Counted from the stretch's first letter, positions 8,713 through 18,539 are shown. The stretch: DNA of 64,000 nucleotides from Cupriavidus necator (GCF_013141915.1 NZ_SROX01000016.1:77839-141838), one strand, 5' to 3'. Translations and numbers: made by a program. The notes: generated by a model not told the origin, from the sequence alone.

Positions 8713-9666
8713 TCAGAACCAGATTCGCACGCCGGCAACGATTTGCTTGTCGGTGGTCCGCTCTCCGGCAGCACGCGCAAAATCCGCGGTATTGCCCAGC
8801 TTCTTGCCCCACACCACGCCTAGGTAGGGGGCGAACTGGCGACGGATCTCGTATCGCAGTCGCAAGCCAAGCTTGAACTCGGACACGCCGCTGCCAATGC
8901 CTCGCGCCTCATCTGCCTTGCTATAGGCGTTCGCCTCGAACTCCGGCGTCAACAGCAGACGTTGGGTGAAGCGAATATCGTAGGTAGCCCGCACTCGGGC
9001 GGCAGCGCGTCCCGACGACCCCAGATAAGCCGTGGCTTCGATATCAAACCAATAAGGCGCCAGGCCTTGCACGCCAAAGGCGCCCCAGGTCCGCGGCGGC
9101 CCATTGCCGAAATCCTGGCGCACGCCCAGTTGCCAATCCCAGAACGGCGCAAAGGCGTGTCCCCACAGTGCCTCAGCTCTGGCATCCTCTGTGTTGCCAT
9201 ACAGACGCGTGCCTTCCGACTTGACCCATAACCGGTTCAGATCCCGTCCTACCCAGGCGAGCATGTCCCAGGCCAGTCCAGAGCCGCCGGGTGCCTTGAC
9301 GTACTCGAGGCGATCGAATAGCACCTGATAGTAGATATCGTTATCGGCCATCGTATCCCCAGGCATGGGAATGCCTCGGTTCGGATCTGCCATCGGCACC
9401 GGGGCCTCATTCACCTGGATGATCGCATTCGCGCCGCCGGGCACTGAGGCAGATTCTGTCGGACTGACTGCGGGATGGCTTGGCGCTGGCTTCCCGGCTG
9501 GAGCTGCGGTCTTTGGTGGCATCGGGGCATCGTGCGCCATGCCTGGCATCGGCGTATCGTGTGTCATACTTGGCATCGGCGCCATCGTCTGCGCCGCCAC
9601 GCTGTGGCACTGCACGCTGGCCAAGAGAGCCAGGCTTGCGAGAAGGATGAGACGGTGGTTGGGCAC
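8713..9666 (-). CDS. copB: CopB, outer-membrane copper resistance protein (second copy)
   Basis: The protein has 317 residues from the GTG start. A signal peptide (PNHRLILLASLALLASVQCH) is followed by a Met/Pro/His-rich metal-binding region (MTHDTPMPGMAHDAPMP). A CopB/PcoB beta-barrel domain then runs to a terminal Phe (QIVAGVRIWF). GTG at 9666 has AGGGAGA at a good distance. An alternative ATG at 9705 overlaps the copA stop (ATGA) but pushes the signal peptide inward. It is probably co-transcribed with copA upstream. CopB is thought to bind copper at the outer membrane. Confidence 0.93.
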   Translation of the reverse strand: MPNHRLILLASLALLASVQCHSVAAQTMAPMPSMTHDTPMPGMAHDAPMPPKTAAPAGKPAPSHPAVSPTESASVPGGANAIIQVNEAPVPMADPNRGIPMPGDTMADNDIYYQVLFDRLEYVKAPGGSGLAWDMLAWVGRDLNRLWVKSEGTRLYGNTEDARAEALWGHAFAPFWDWQLGVRQDFGNGPPRTWGAFGVQGLAPYWFDIEATAYLGSSGRAAARVRATYDIRFTQRLLLTPEFEANAYSKADEARGIGSGVSEFKLGLRLRYEIRRQFAPYLGVVWGKKLGNTADFARAAGERTTDKQIVAGVRIWF

Positions 9667-9701
9667 GTCAATCTCCCTGGCGTTGGCGAGGTTCAACCCG
9701 C

Positions 9702-11663
9702 TCATGCGACCACGACCTTGCGGAACATGCCGGCTTCCATGTGGTAAAGCAAGTGACAATGAAAGGCCCATTGTCCCGGCGCATCGGCCGTCACCAGGAA
9801 GCTGACTTGTTTGGACGGCTGGACGTTGATCGTGTGCTTTCTGACCAGCGCCTGGCCTTCGTGATTTTCCAGCTCGCTGAACATCCCGTGCAGGTGCATC
9901 GGGTGGTTCATCATGGTGTCGTTGATCAGCGTGATGCGCAGGCGCTCCCCGTAGTAGAGCCGGATCGGTTCGGCTTGGGAAAACTTCTTGCCGTCGAGGC
10001 CCCAGATGAAACGGCGCATATTGCCGGTCAAGTGCAGTTCCAACTCCCGGCTGGGCGGGCGCTTGTCGATCACCGGGCCGAGCGTTTTAAGGTCCGCGTA
10101 GGTCAACACTCGCCTGCCGTTGTTGCGCAGTCTTGGCCCCGGATCCGACAGCGAGCGGGAAGGGTTCATCGAGCGCATGTCGACCTGTGGCCCCATGCCA
10201 GGCATATTGCCCATCTTGCCCATGTCATGCCCCATCTCGCCACCGGTTTTCTGCATCCCCGGCTTCGCGTCGGACTTGCCGTGGTCCATGCCGGCCATTC
10301 CGGCATGGGCGTCCTTCGCTGGCCCGGACATGGTCGACATGTCATGCCCCCCCATGCCCCCCATGGCGCCCATGCCCGCCTCCGGCGTCATTGGTTGCAT
10401 CGTGGGTGCGCCACCCATGGACTCCATCCCCATGCGATCCATGGCCATGGATGGTTTCTGATCCATCTTCATGGCCCCCATTTCCATGCTGCCCATATCC
10501 ATGTCCGCCATGTCGCCCATGCCCATATCGGCCATGGTGAGCCAGGTCTTCGGATCGAGCTTGGGCACGTCGGCTTCCATCCCGACTTCCGGTGCAAGTG
10601 TCGCCCTGGCGTAGCCGCTGCGATCGATCGACTGAGCAAAGATGGTGTGCGCCTTATCGTCCGGCATCTGCACCACTACGTCGTAAGTCTCGGCGACGGC
10701 AATGCGGATTTCATCCACCGGTACCGGTTCGACATCCTGCCCATCAGCCGATACCACCGTCATCTTCACGCCGGGAATTCGGACGTCAAAGTTGCTGGTC
10801 GCCGAGCCGTTGATAAAGCGCAACCGCACGCGCTCCCCGGCTTTAGCGATCGCTGTCCAATTTTTATCTGCGGGCGTGCCGTTGATCAGGTAGGTAAAAG
10901 TGGCTCCCGAAACATCGGCCAAATCGGTCGGATTCATTCGCATCTGGTTCCACATCGCGCGCTTAGCCAAGGCCTCGGACAGCCCCATTTCGGACACATC
11001 TCGGGCAAAGTCGCCCACCGTCGGCATCTGAAAGTTATAGACGTCGCTCATCTTCTTGAGCTTCGCGAACACCATTTCCGGGTTTTCATCCGTCCATTCG
11101 CTGAGCATCACGACATAGTCGCGATCGACCTTGATCGAGTCTGGATGCATTGGCTCGATGACCAGCGGTCCGTACAAGCCGGTCTGCTCCTGAAAACGGG
11201 TATGCGCGTGGTACCAATAGGTGCCGGCTTGCCGCACTTGAAAGCGATACACGAACGTCTCGCCCGGCCCGATGCCGGGAAAGGAGATACCGGGCACGCC
11301 GTCCATCTGAAACGGCAGCAAGATGCCGTGCCAGTGAATCGATGTTTGGGTATCGAGCAAGTTGGTCACGCGCAGCGTGACCTCGGTGCCTTGCTTCCAA
11401 TGCAGAATCGGCGCGGGGATGGAGCCGTTCACACTGGTGGTAGGCCGGATACGGCCGGTAAACGACATGGGCGTCGCGCCAATGGCCAGGTCAAACGTGG
11501 TCCCTGTCAGCACGACCGGATAGCCTTGGCTCTTCAAGGCCCAAACGGCGCGTGGATACGCGCCCAGGCTCGCCAAGCCGCCTCCGGCGATCAGACTTCC
11601 CAGCAGTCGGCGGCGGCTCAGTGAGACGGGGCGAAGCATGGCATCGCTAGGGCGTTCGAACAC
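9702..11663 (-). CDS. copA: CopA, periplasmic multicopper oxidase (second copy)
   Basis: The protein has 653 residues from a GTG start with GAGGAGA just upstream. A Tat signal (RRRLLGS, residues 17-23) precedes cupredoxin motifs IHWHGILLPF, YWYHAHTRF, HPMHLHGMF and WAFHCHLLYHMEAGM. The central Met-rich insert is about twice as long as in the first CopA (about residues 400-510, with MGDMADMDMGSMEMG and similar), which suggests greater copper loading. The two CopA copies differ throughout, so they are paralogues and not a recent duplication. copB follows on the same strand. Confidence 0.95.
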   Translation of the reverse strand: MFERPSDAMLRPVSLSRRRLLGSLIAGGGLASLGAYPRAVWALKSQGYPVVLTGTTFDLAIGATPMSFTGRIRPTTSVNGSIPAPILHWKQGTEVTLRVTNLLDTQTSIHWHGILLPFQMDGVPGISFPGIGPGETFVYRFQVRQAGTYWYHAHTRFQEQTGLYGPLVIEPMHPDSIKVDRDYVVMLSEWTDENPEMVFAKLKKMSDVYNFQMPTVGDFARDVSEMGLSEALAKRAMWNQMRMNPTDLADVSGATFTYLINGTPADKNWTAIAKAGERVRLRFINGSATSNFDVRIPGVKMTVVSADGQDVEPVPVDEIRIAVAETYDVVVQMPDDKAHTIFAQSIDRSGYARATLAPEVGMEADVPKLDPKTWLTMADMGMGDMADMDMGSMEMGAMKMDQKPSMAMDRMGMESMGGAPTMQPMTPEAGMGAMGGMGGHDMSTMSGPAKDAHAGMAGMDHGKSDAKPGMQKTGGEMGHDMGKMGNMPGMGPQVDMRSMNPSRSLSDPGPRLRNNGRRVLTYADLKTLGPVIDKRPPSRELELHLTGNMRRFIWGLDGKKFSQAEPIRLYYGERLRITLINDTMMNHPMHLHGMFSELENHEGQALVRKHTINVQPSKQVSFLVTADAPGQWAFHCHLLYHMEAGMFRKVVVA

Positions 11664-11787
11664 GTTGTCTCCTCGCGCAATGGTGAAACGTCCACTTAGC
11701 ATAGTGCGCGCCACGTCGAAGCAAAAGCTCCTTTAGCGTCATCAGCCTGGCCAAAACATGTGCTGTCACCGGTTTCGTCATCGTCGC

Positions 11788-11803
11788 GTAATGCTCCTGT
11801 AAG
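11788..11803 (-). promoter_or_regulatory. Candidate CopR box, CTTAC-N6-ATTAC (minus strand)
   Basis: GTAAT-N6-GTAAG on the plus strand gives CTTAC-N6-ATTAC on the minus strand, about 125 bp upstream of the second copA. The same 241-bp region also precedes the divergent Cys-rich protein gene, so one box may serve both. Confidence 0.55.
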
Positions 11804-11904
11804 GCAGTCGCTCCCATGCTGTCGTCTGCTTCCTGTGGCGCGCGAATTGCTCTCAATTTGGCGGCGTCTCGCAACGCTGGTCGAATTTCTTTAGGAGCTT
11901 TGCC

Positions 11905-12231
11905 ATGCCACATGAAAACTATCTATCTTGTATTGAAGCCTGTCACGCCTGCACAGTCGCCTGTCATCACTGTGCTGCGTCTTGTCTGCGTGAGCCAGAG
12001 GTTGAGGCCATGAAACGCTGCATCGCACTCGACCTGGACTGTGCCGAAACATGTGCCTATGCCGCGGCGATGATGGCGCGCGACAGCCAGTACGCGCGCG
12101 CGATATGCGCGCTGTGCGCGAAGGTCTGTGAAGAGTGTGGGACGGAGTGCGCCAAGCACGAAGCGCAGCATTGCCAAGAGTGCGCACGTGCCTGTCAGGA
12201 GTGCGCGCAGGTCTGTCGCGCCATGGCGTAG
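11905..12231 (+). CDS. Cys-rich four-helix-bundle copper-storage-type protein (DUF326/Csp-like)
   Basis: The 108-residue protein contains 19 cysteines, mostly in CxxC and CxxxC spacing on predicted helices (SCIEACHACTVACHHC, CALCAKVCEECGTEC, CQECARACQECAQVC). There is no signal peptide, so it should be cytosolic, as in the Csp3 group that stores many Cu(I) ions inside a four-helix bundle. A good ribosome site (TAGGAG) precedes the ATG. It is divergent from copA and shares its regulatory region, which supports copper induction. Such proteins are sometimes mislabelled ferredoxins. Confidence 0.88.
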   Translation: MPHENYLSCIEACHACTVACHHCAASCLREPEVEAMKRCIALDLDCAETCAYAAAMMARDSQYARAICALCAKVCEECGTECAKHEAQHCQECARACQECAQVCRAMA

Positions 12232-12428
12232 ATCCAGGTAGCCCAACGACTCGATCTTGGACGGCAACGCGCGGCTCGGGTGGTGAAGCCATGGCACGCC
12301 GCGAACTTGAGCCGTGTAACGGCAGGCATAGCGCGTTGTAGTTCTTTCCCGCGCTAGCGCCAGATGTAAGCCAGGATCCCGACCTCGGCAACGCGTGTTG
12401 CCAGCGTGGCGAGGGTCAAGGAGACGGA

Positions 12429-14243
12429 GTGTTCACCAACCCCAGGTATCCGCCCATTGCCGACTATGCCGTCATTGGCAACACGCATAGCGTGGCGTTG
12501 GTGAGCACGTCGGGATCCATCGACTGGTGCTGTATGCCGCACTTTGACGCCGGCGCCGTATTTTGCAGATTGCTCGATGCTAACCGAGGAGGCTACTTTC
12601 AAATCCGGCCGACGGGTCGTGCGATCAGTTCGCGCTATTACCGGGTCCCAGGGGGCGTACTGGAAACCATGTTTGAAGCCAGCGGCGGGATCCTTCGCCT
12701 GACCGACTTCATGCATAGCGAGCGTCTCGCACGCAGTCGGCTGGACCATGACTCACCCGAGTGCCATCGGCTGTTGCGGCGCATTGAGGCGACCGTTGGC
12801 GAGGTGAGGGTGGAACTTGTGTTCAGTCCGAGCTTTGACTATGCGCGCAAGCCCCACCAATGGGAAGTCGGTTCGCATGGCGTGACCGCTGTATGCGAAC
12901 ACCAACGTCTCAGCCTGGTATGTTCGCCGCCGCTGCCGCTGGCGACCGAAGCGCACCGCGCCAAAGGCGTGGCCATCGTGCGGCCCGGCGCGCCGCTGTG
13001 GGCGATTGCGTCCTTCCAACAAGACGGGCCGGACCGGCCTGTGCACGACCCCCAGGCGGTCCTTGATGAGACCCTACGACATTGGGGCGAGTGGCAGCAG
13101 CAATGCACCTATCGCGGTCCCTTCGAACGAGAAGTGCGCACCAGCGCCTGTGTTCTCAAGTTGCTGACGTTTGGCCCGACCGGAGCACTGGTGGCGGCGC
13201 CAACCACCTCGCTGCCGGAGTGGATCGGTAGCAGCCGCAATTGGGACTATCGGTTTTGTTGGCTGCGCGACTCGGCCATGGTGCTGCGCGCGTTGATGGC
13301 GCTGGGCCATCACGAGGCCGCAATGGACTTCTTTCGTTGGATCGAGCGATTTTGCGATCTCAAACGACTGCAGATCATGTACCGGATCGATGGCAGCCCG
13401 AACCTGCCTGAGCAGGAGCTTCGCCATCTTGACGGGTACCGTGCGTCCCGTCCGGTGCGTATCGGCAATGCGGCGGCGGAACAGGTGCAACTGGATGTCT
13501 ATGGGCATGTCCTCGACGCGGCCTGGGTGTGCCAACAGGGCATGCCAATGACACTGTCCGCCCCAATGCGGCGCGTGCTCGCCCGGCTAGCCGACGCCGC
13601 CGCGGCGCGCTGGCGTGAGCCGGACCAAGGATTCTGGGAAACGCGCGGGGTGCCCCAGCATTTCGTATCATCCAAGCTGATGTGCTGGGTCGCGTTGGAC
13701 CGTGCCATTGCGCTGGCACAGGCTGGGCAACTCGACGGAAACGTTGCTGTCTGGAAGCTCGAACGGGACGCGCTGCGTCGCGTCATCGAGGGGCAGGGGT
13801 TTCACCACGGGACTGGCGCGTTCACGCAAAGTTTCGGATCGCCAGCTTTGGATGCGAGCGCGCTACTGATCCCGCTGACCGGCTTTCTCCCCCCAACTGA
13901 CGCGCGCGTGAAAGCAACCGTGGCCCGTATTCAGCGGGATCTCACCAAGGATTCGCTGGTCTATCGGTACCGCATCCACGATGGCGTGCCAGGAGAAGAG
14001 GCGACCCTCGCCATCTGCAGCTTCTGGCTGGTACAAGTCCTGGCCCGACAAGGCCGGGCCAAGGAGGCGATCAAACTCTTTCGGCACATCTGCTCGTTTG
14101 CCAGCGATCTCGGCTTATTCGCGGAAGAGATCGACCCGGATAGCAAGGCGCTGCTGGGCAACTATCCGCAAGGCTATACCCATCTGGCACTGATCCAGGC
14201 TGCGCTGGACATTCAGCAAGCGCAGCAACGCGGGGAGGCCTGA
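12429..14243 (+). CDS. Glycoside hydrolase family 15 protein (glucoamylase/trehalase-like)
   Basis: The 604-residue protein has the N-terminal trehalase/glucoamylase-like domain (IADYAVIGNTHSVALVSTSG, SIDWCCMPHFDAGAVF). A C-terminal (alpha/alpha)6 barrel with NWDYRFCWLRDSAMVLRAL and GLFAEEIDPDSKALLGNYPQ follows; these hold the catalytic acids in GH15. No signal peptide is seen, so it should be cytoplasmic, acting on alpha-glucosides such as trehalose. The GTG start has AAGGAGA at the right distance. It is the first gene of a three-gene operon and abuts the SDR gene with no gap. Confidence 0.88.
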   Translation: MFTNPRYPPIADYAVIGNTHSVALVSTSGSIDWCCMPHFDAGAVFCRLLDANRGGYFQIRPTGRAISSRYYRVPGGVLETMFEASGGILRLTDFMHSERLARSRLDHDSPECHRLLRRIEATVGEVRVELVFSPSFDYARKPHQWEVGSHGVTAVCEHQRLSLVCSPPLPLATEAHRAKGVAIVRPGAPLWAIASFQQDGPDRPVHDPQAVLDETLRHWGEWQQQCTYRGPFEREVRTSACVLKLLTFGPTGALVAAPTTSLPEWIGSSRNWDYRFCWLRDSAMVLRALMALGHHEAAMDFFRWIERFCDLKRLQIMYRIDGSPNLPEQELRHLDGYRASRPVRIGNAAAEQVQLDVYGHVLDAAWVCQQGMPMTLSAPMRRVLARLADAAAARWREPDQGFWETRGVPQHFVSSKLMCWVALDRAIALAQAGQLDGNVAVWKLERDALRRVIEGQGFHHGTGAFTQSFGSPALDASALLIPLTGFLPPTDARVKATVARIQRDLTKDSLVYRYRIHDGVPGEEATLAICSFWLVQVLARQGRAKEAIKLFRHICSFASDLGLFAEEIDPDSKALLGNYPQGYTHLALIQAALDIQQAQQRGEA

Positions 14244-15239
14244 ATGCATCCGCCCAACGTTGTTGTCGTCACCGGTGGCACCGCAGGCGTGGGGCTCGCT
14301 GCCGTGCGGGCCTTTGCGCAGCGCGGGGACTGGATCGCAATCCTGGCAAGAGAGCCGGATCGCCTGGCCCGGGTCTGTAGCGAATTGCGCGACCTGGGGA
14401 TCCTGGCGCTGGGCATCCCCGTCGATGTCGCCGATGCCCAGCAGGTGGAGGCAGCAGCGTCGCGCATTGAGCTCGAACTGGGACTGATCACGATTTGGGT
14501 GAACAATGTCTCGACGACCGTGTTTGCGCCGGTCGCCGAAACAACGGCGGCCGAGTATCGCCGCGTCACGGAAGTGGTCTATCTGGGCGCGGTGCATGGC
14601 ACGTTGGCCGCGCTGAAACGCATGTCGGCGCGCAATCATGGCTGTATTGTGCAGACCGGCTCGGCGCTGGCCTATCGGTCCATCCCGCTACAGTCAGCAT
14701 ACTGTGGGGCGAAGGCGGCGATCCGTGGCTTTACCGATTCCCTGCGTTCGGAACTCGTTCACGATCATTCGTCGGTGAGACTGACGATGGTGCATTTATC
14801 GGCGTTCAATACGCCGCAATTCGATTGGTGCCGCAGCAAGTTGCCACGCCGTGCCCAACCAGTGCCGCCAATATTCCAGCCGGAAATCGCCGGCGAGGCC
14901 ATTGTCTGGGCAGCCACGCACGGCCCTCGCGAGGTATGGGTGGGCTGGCCAGCCGCCAAAACCATTCTGTCCAGTCGATTTTTCCCAGGCCTGGGTGATC
15001 GTGTGGCGGCCAGACAGGCCTATGAGGCACAGCAGACCCAGGAACCCGCCCACCCCGATCGGCCCGATAACCTGTTTGTACCGGTCGTGGGCTTGTTTGC
15101 AGCACATGGCCGCTTTGACAATCAAGCGAAGTCAACCAGTGCGCAGTGGTGGATCTGCGTGCATCGCTGGCAAGTGTCCGCAGCGATCGGTGTGGCCGCC
15201 GTGGCTGGCCTGCTCGGTCTCTTCATGATAGTCAGATAA
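14244..15239 (+). CDS. Short-chain dehydrogenase/reductase with C-terminal membrane anchor
   Basis: The 331-residue protein has the NAD(P)-binding motif TGGTAGVGLA near the N-terminus, the NNVS motif and the catalytic Tyr-x3-Lys (SAYCGAKAAIRGF). After the Rossmann domain the chain extends about 70 residues and ends in a hydrophobic helix (VSAAIGVAAVAGLLGLFMIV), which suggests membrane attachment. The start codon directly follows the GH15 stop. The substrate is unknown. SDRs of this length with a tail commonly accompany stress-response loci in Burkholderiales. Confidence 0.85.
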   Translation: MHPPNVVVVTGGTAGVGLAAVRAFAQRGDWIAILAREPDRLARVCSELRDLGILALGIPVDVADAQQVEAAASRIELELGLITIWVNNVSTTVFAPVAETTAAEYRRVTEVVYLGAVHGTLAALKRMSARNHGCIVQTGSALAYRSIPLQSAYCGAKAAIRGFTDSLRSELVHDHSSVRLTMVHLSAFNTPQFDWCRSKLPRRAQPVPPIFQPEIAGEAIVWAATHGPREVWVGWPAAKTILSSRFFPGLGDRVAARQAYEAQQTQEPAHPDRPDNLFVPVVGLFAAHGRFDNQAKSTSAQWWICVHRWQVSAAIGVAAVAGLLGLFMIVR

Positions 15240-15260
15240 CACCCCGGCAAGGAGTCGGCG

Positions 15261-17834
15261 TTGGCACATAGCACGGACACGATTTTGGTAGTGGGGGCAG
15301 GATCGCTGCTCGGCCGCGCCGTAGTGGCGCGCCTGTTGCAGCAATACCGTGTGGTCGCGCTCGATGGCGAAGACCTTGCCGCAGCGTTCCCCAGTGCGCT
15401 AGCGCTTCGCATCGACGCGACACGTGAAAAAGATATGGCGCAGGCATTCGATGCGGTGATAGCCGGTCACGGCGAGCTTATAACGTCGGTCGTCTATGTG
15501 GTCAGCGAGATGGAAGACGCGCCCAATGCGGACGGCAGCGTGCAGCGGATCGCGGCGGAACTCGACCTTGTCGGCAACCTGCAACGCATCATTGTTGAAT
15601 TGCAGCGGTGCGCGGTGGGTCAATTCGTGCTGGCCGGCACCTTGCTAGTCCATGCCCCGTCGCAACCCGGCAATCCGATCAATGAAGCCTCGCCCATCGA
15701 TCCCAAATCGCCATTGCGGGCGATGATGATCAGGGCGGAGCACCTGCTCCAGCACGAACTCGGCGCCGTACCGCGGTTGATGCTGCGGCTCGCGCCGCTC
15801 TACGACGATCTCGGTCATAACGCTTTCCTGGTGCAGCAGATCGCGGCAAGCTACGAGTCCAGCCTTGTCGCCCGGGCCGACGCACATCCGGACACCGCCC
15901 ATGTGTTCCTGCACGTCGATGACGCGGCAGCGGCGGTCGCGCACGCTGTCGCAGCGCGCGGCCAGTTGCCTTGCAAGTTGTCGTTAGTGCTTGCCGAGGA
16001 GGAGGCAGTGACACCAAGGCAACTGCGGGCAGCAATTTTGCACGCACTGGATGGCCCGGGCGAAGCGATGCGGCCGCAGGCCGGCGTCGGGGCGCGCCTT
16101 TACTCACGCTGCCAGCATGCGCGAAATGTCGGTGACGCCTCTGACCCGGAACTGCGATGCCTGGCAAGCGATCATTATGAAGTGGACAGCGCCAGCGCGC
16201 GCGAGAGGCTAAATTGGCGGCCTGAGCGCCGAATTCTAGAAACGATGCCTCGCATCATCGCGGCGCTGAAGCAGGACCCGGTCAGTTGGTATCGCGCTAA
16301 CCGGCTAAACACGGCCATCATCGCCGACCATCACCCCGTGGTGCGACACGGCAGCGTGACCGTCAAGGGCGCGCCGGAAATCAGCGGCTCCGCCGCTAAG
16401 CACGAGCACGAGCACGAGCACGAGCACGCGCAGCATATGCGCGACGCCCATTACAGCCTGTTATGGGCGCATTATCTCAACATCTTGCTTGGTGCCTGGT
16501 TACTCACAAGCCCTTTTGTCTTGGGCGCCTTTGATACTCGGGAGTTTGGCACGCTGGTAATGCAAGTGACCGCAGAACGCGGTCTTGCGCCCCCTGCGTT
16601 GCGCATGACGTGGCTGGGCTGGAGCGACATGGCCAGCGGCAGCCTGATCATGGGCTTCGCCACATTGTCTCTTTCGCGTCGCTTTTCATGGGCGCAGTGG
16701 GGCAACGCCTGTGTCGGGCTCTGGTTGCTGTTCGCGCCACTGGTGTTCTGGGCGCCGTCCCCGGCCGTCTACAACAACGATGTGATCGTCGGCGGCTTCC
16801 TCATCGCCTTTGCCATCCTCGTACCCATGATGCCAGGCATGAGCATGGCGTCGATGAAGGACCAGTCCGATCTGCCGGTCGGGTGGACGTACTCGCCGTC
16901 CACCTATTTGCAGCGGCTGCCCATTATCGGGCTGGCCCTGTTCGGGTTCCTGATCGCACGCCAGCTCACGGCGTATCAACTCGGCCATGCGGCGGCGGTT
17001 TGGGAGCCGTTCTTTTCTCCTGACGCGCAAAAAAACGGGACGGAAACCATTATTACCTCCGCCGTGTCCCGGTCCTGGCCGATTCCGGACGGTGGCCTTG
17101 GCGCGGTCAGTTATCTGCTGGAGGTGTTGATGGGCGCGATGGGTGGGCGCCAGCGTTGGCGCACCATGCCTTGGATGGTGGCGGCATTTGGGATCGTCGT
17201 CGTGCCCCTTGGCGTGGTGAGCATCTATTTCATCATTATCCAGCCAATCGTGATCGGGACCTGGTGCACGTTGTGCCTGATCGCTGCGGGCGCAATGACG
17301 CTGATGATCCCTTATACGTTGGATGAACTGGTTGCAATGGGTCAGTTTCTGGGACAAGCGCATCGGCGCGGCGAGCCGGTACTTCGCCTCTTCTTCGTGG
17401 GCGGCGCCTCGCCAGGAAGCCAGCGCGACCGGCGTCCCGGTTTCGATAGCGCATTGTCCGACGCGATGGCGTCGGCGTTGCGTGGTGTGCAATGGCCCTG
17501 GACACTGGTTGCGTGTGTCGGAGTTGGCATCGCGCTGATGTTCACGCGCCTGTTGTTTGGCACCATTCCGCCGTTAGCGGACAGCGATCATTTGATCGGT
17601 GCGCTCGTAATTGTTGTCGCTGTGGCCGCGCTCGCAGAGGTAGCAAGGTTACTGCGCTGGATCAATGTCGGCTTTGGCGCTTGGTTGGTCATCGCACCGT
17701 GGGTGCTCAGCGGCGGAAATTCCGCGGCGGCGGCATTTGGGGCCGTCGCAGGGCTTGCGTTGATCGGATTGAGCCTGCCGCGCGGCTGGCGCAGCCGGGA
17801 GCACTATGGTAGCTGGGATCGGCTCATTCGGTAG
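15261..17834 (+). CDS. Epimerase / SPW-repeat / VKOR-domain / SPW-repeat membrane fusion protein
   Basis: The 857-residue product begins (TTG, with AAGGAG upstream) with an NAD-dependent epimerase-type Rossmann domain (ILVVGAGSLLGRAVVARLL, residues 1-340). A His-rich linker (HEHEHEHEH near residue 385) leads to an SPW-type membrane unit (HYLNILLGAWLLTSPFVLGA). The next domain resembles vitamin K epoxide reductase, with the redox motif WCTLC near residue 672. A second SPW-like unit closes the chain (INVGFGAWLVIAPWVLSGG). VKOR proteins pass electrons between quinones and periplasmic thiols; the substrate of the fused epimerase is unknown. Last gene of the GH15-SDR operon. Confidence 0.82.
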   Translation: MAHSTDTILVVGAGSLLGRAVVARLLQQYRVVALDGEDLAAAFPSALALRIDATREKDMAQAFDAVIAGHGELITSVVYVVSEMEDAPNADGSVQRIAAELDLVGNLQRIIVELQRCAVGQFVLAGTLLVHAPSQPGNPINEASPIDPKSPLRAMMIRAEHLLQHELGAVPRLMLRLAPLYDDLGHNAFLVQQIAASYESSLVARADAHPDTAHVFLHVDDAAAAVAHAVAARGQLPCKLSLVLAEEEAVTPRQLRAAILHALDGPGEAMRPQAGVGARLYSRCQHARNVGDASDPELRCLASDHYEVDSASARERLNWRPERRILETMPRIIAALKQDPVSWYRANRLNTAIIADHHPVVRHGSVTVKGAPEISGSAAKHEHEHEHEHAQHMRDAHYSLLWAHYLNILLGAWLLTSPFVLGAFDTREFGTLVMQVTAERGLAPPALRMTWLGWSDMASGSLIMGFATLSLSRRFSWAQWGNACVGLWLLFAPLVFWAPSPAVYNNDVIVGGFLIAFAILVPMMPGMSMASMKDQSDLPVGWTYSPSTYLQRLPIIGLALFGFLIARQLTAYQLGHAAAVWEPFFSPDAQKNGTETIITSAVSRSWPIPDGGLGAVSYLLEVLMGAMGGRQRWRTMPWMVAAFGIVVVPLGVVSIYFIIIQPIVIGTWCTLCLIAAGAMTLMIPYTLDELVAMGQFLGQAHRRGEPVLRLFFVGGASPGSQRDRRPGFDSALSDAMASALRGVQWPWTLVACVGVGIALMFTRLLFGTIPPLADSDHLIGALVIVVAVAALAEVARLLRWINVGFGAWLVIAPWVLSGGNSAAAAFGAVAGLALIGLSLPRGWRSREHYGSWDRLIR

Positions 17835-17846
17835 CGGAATGCGGCG

Positions 17847-17872
17847 AACTGGCGGCGGAGTCGCCGCCAGTT
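17847..17872 (+). terminator. Hairpin after the fusion gene
   Basis: A perfect 11-bp stem (AACTGGCGGCG 17847-17857, complement 17862-17872, loop GAGT) begins 13 bp after the stop codon. The T-run is short (TTT), so it is a probable but not canonical terminator. Confidence 0.6.
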
Positions 17873-18539
17873 TGACCGTCGGCCAGCGTGCCTTTGTTAT
17901 CGGACCTCGCCTTCATGCATCATGCCTAACAATCATCTAGCCATCATTAACCTCTCCCGCCTTGACATCCTGATTGCGTCGCTTCAGGCAAACGCCGCCT
18001 TGCAACGTCGCCGACTTGTGCGCAGTCGGCCAGCAGCAGCGAAGGACGGCCGGGCGCAAAACTTGCTGGAAGTACAACTCGCAGCGCTCACCGCCCTACG
18101 GGCGATACGCTTTAATCTAGTCGAGTCGGCACCAGCGCCACGCAATGTTGATGGCGCCGCAATATTTGATCAGGCCGCACGGCGGCAGTCTTTGCCCTTC
18201 GGAGCACTATGCCCAGTGGTCGCCGCTGTGGCGAATTGCGCCTGACGGGGCGTTCTTATCCCTTTATCAGTAACGAATCCAGCCAGCTTTGAATGCAAGG
18301 GCTGCGCCGACGCTTTGTCAGCGTACCGTGGCGGCCGGCAGCGGATGACAAGCCTTGTTCCGCAGGGCCCGCCCCGCGGGACAGCTTACGCTTGCACGAT
18401 GGCCAGTCGACGGCAGCGGTTGGCATCGTGCAACAACGAACAAAATGGGCACCCCCGCCTGCTTCAGATAGGCGTTTTTGCCATCCCGTCGAAGCAAATG
18501 CAGTCGTCGGAGGGGACGGCCCCACGAGAAACTGCCCGG
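17873..18539. other. Stretch without a convincing gene
   Basis: An open frame at 17922-18245 (107 codons, plus strand) has no ribosome site and no recognisable domain. I regard it as doubtful although its N-terminal half (SRLDILIASLQANAALQRR) could form a helix. Nothing else is supported here. Confidence 0.4.

Noticed and set aside
9741..11624. 627-codon plus-strand frame opposite the second copA
   Set aside because: Same antisense artefact of a high-GC, Met-rich multicopper oxidase gene.
17922..18245. 107-codon plus-strand frame
   Set aside because: No ribosome site, no recognisable domain, ordinary length for chance frames at this GC; kept only as a remark.
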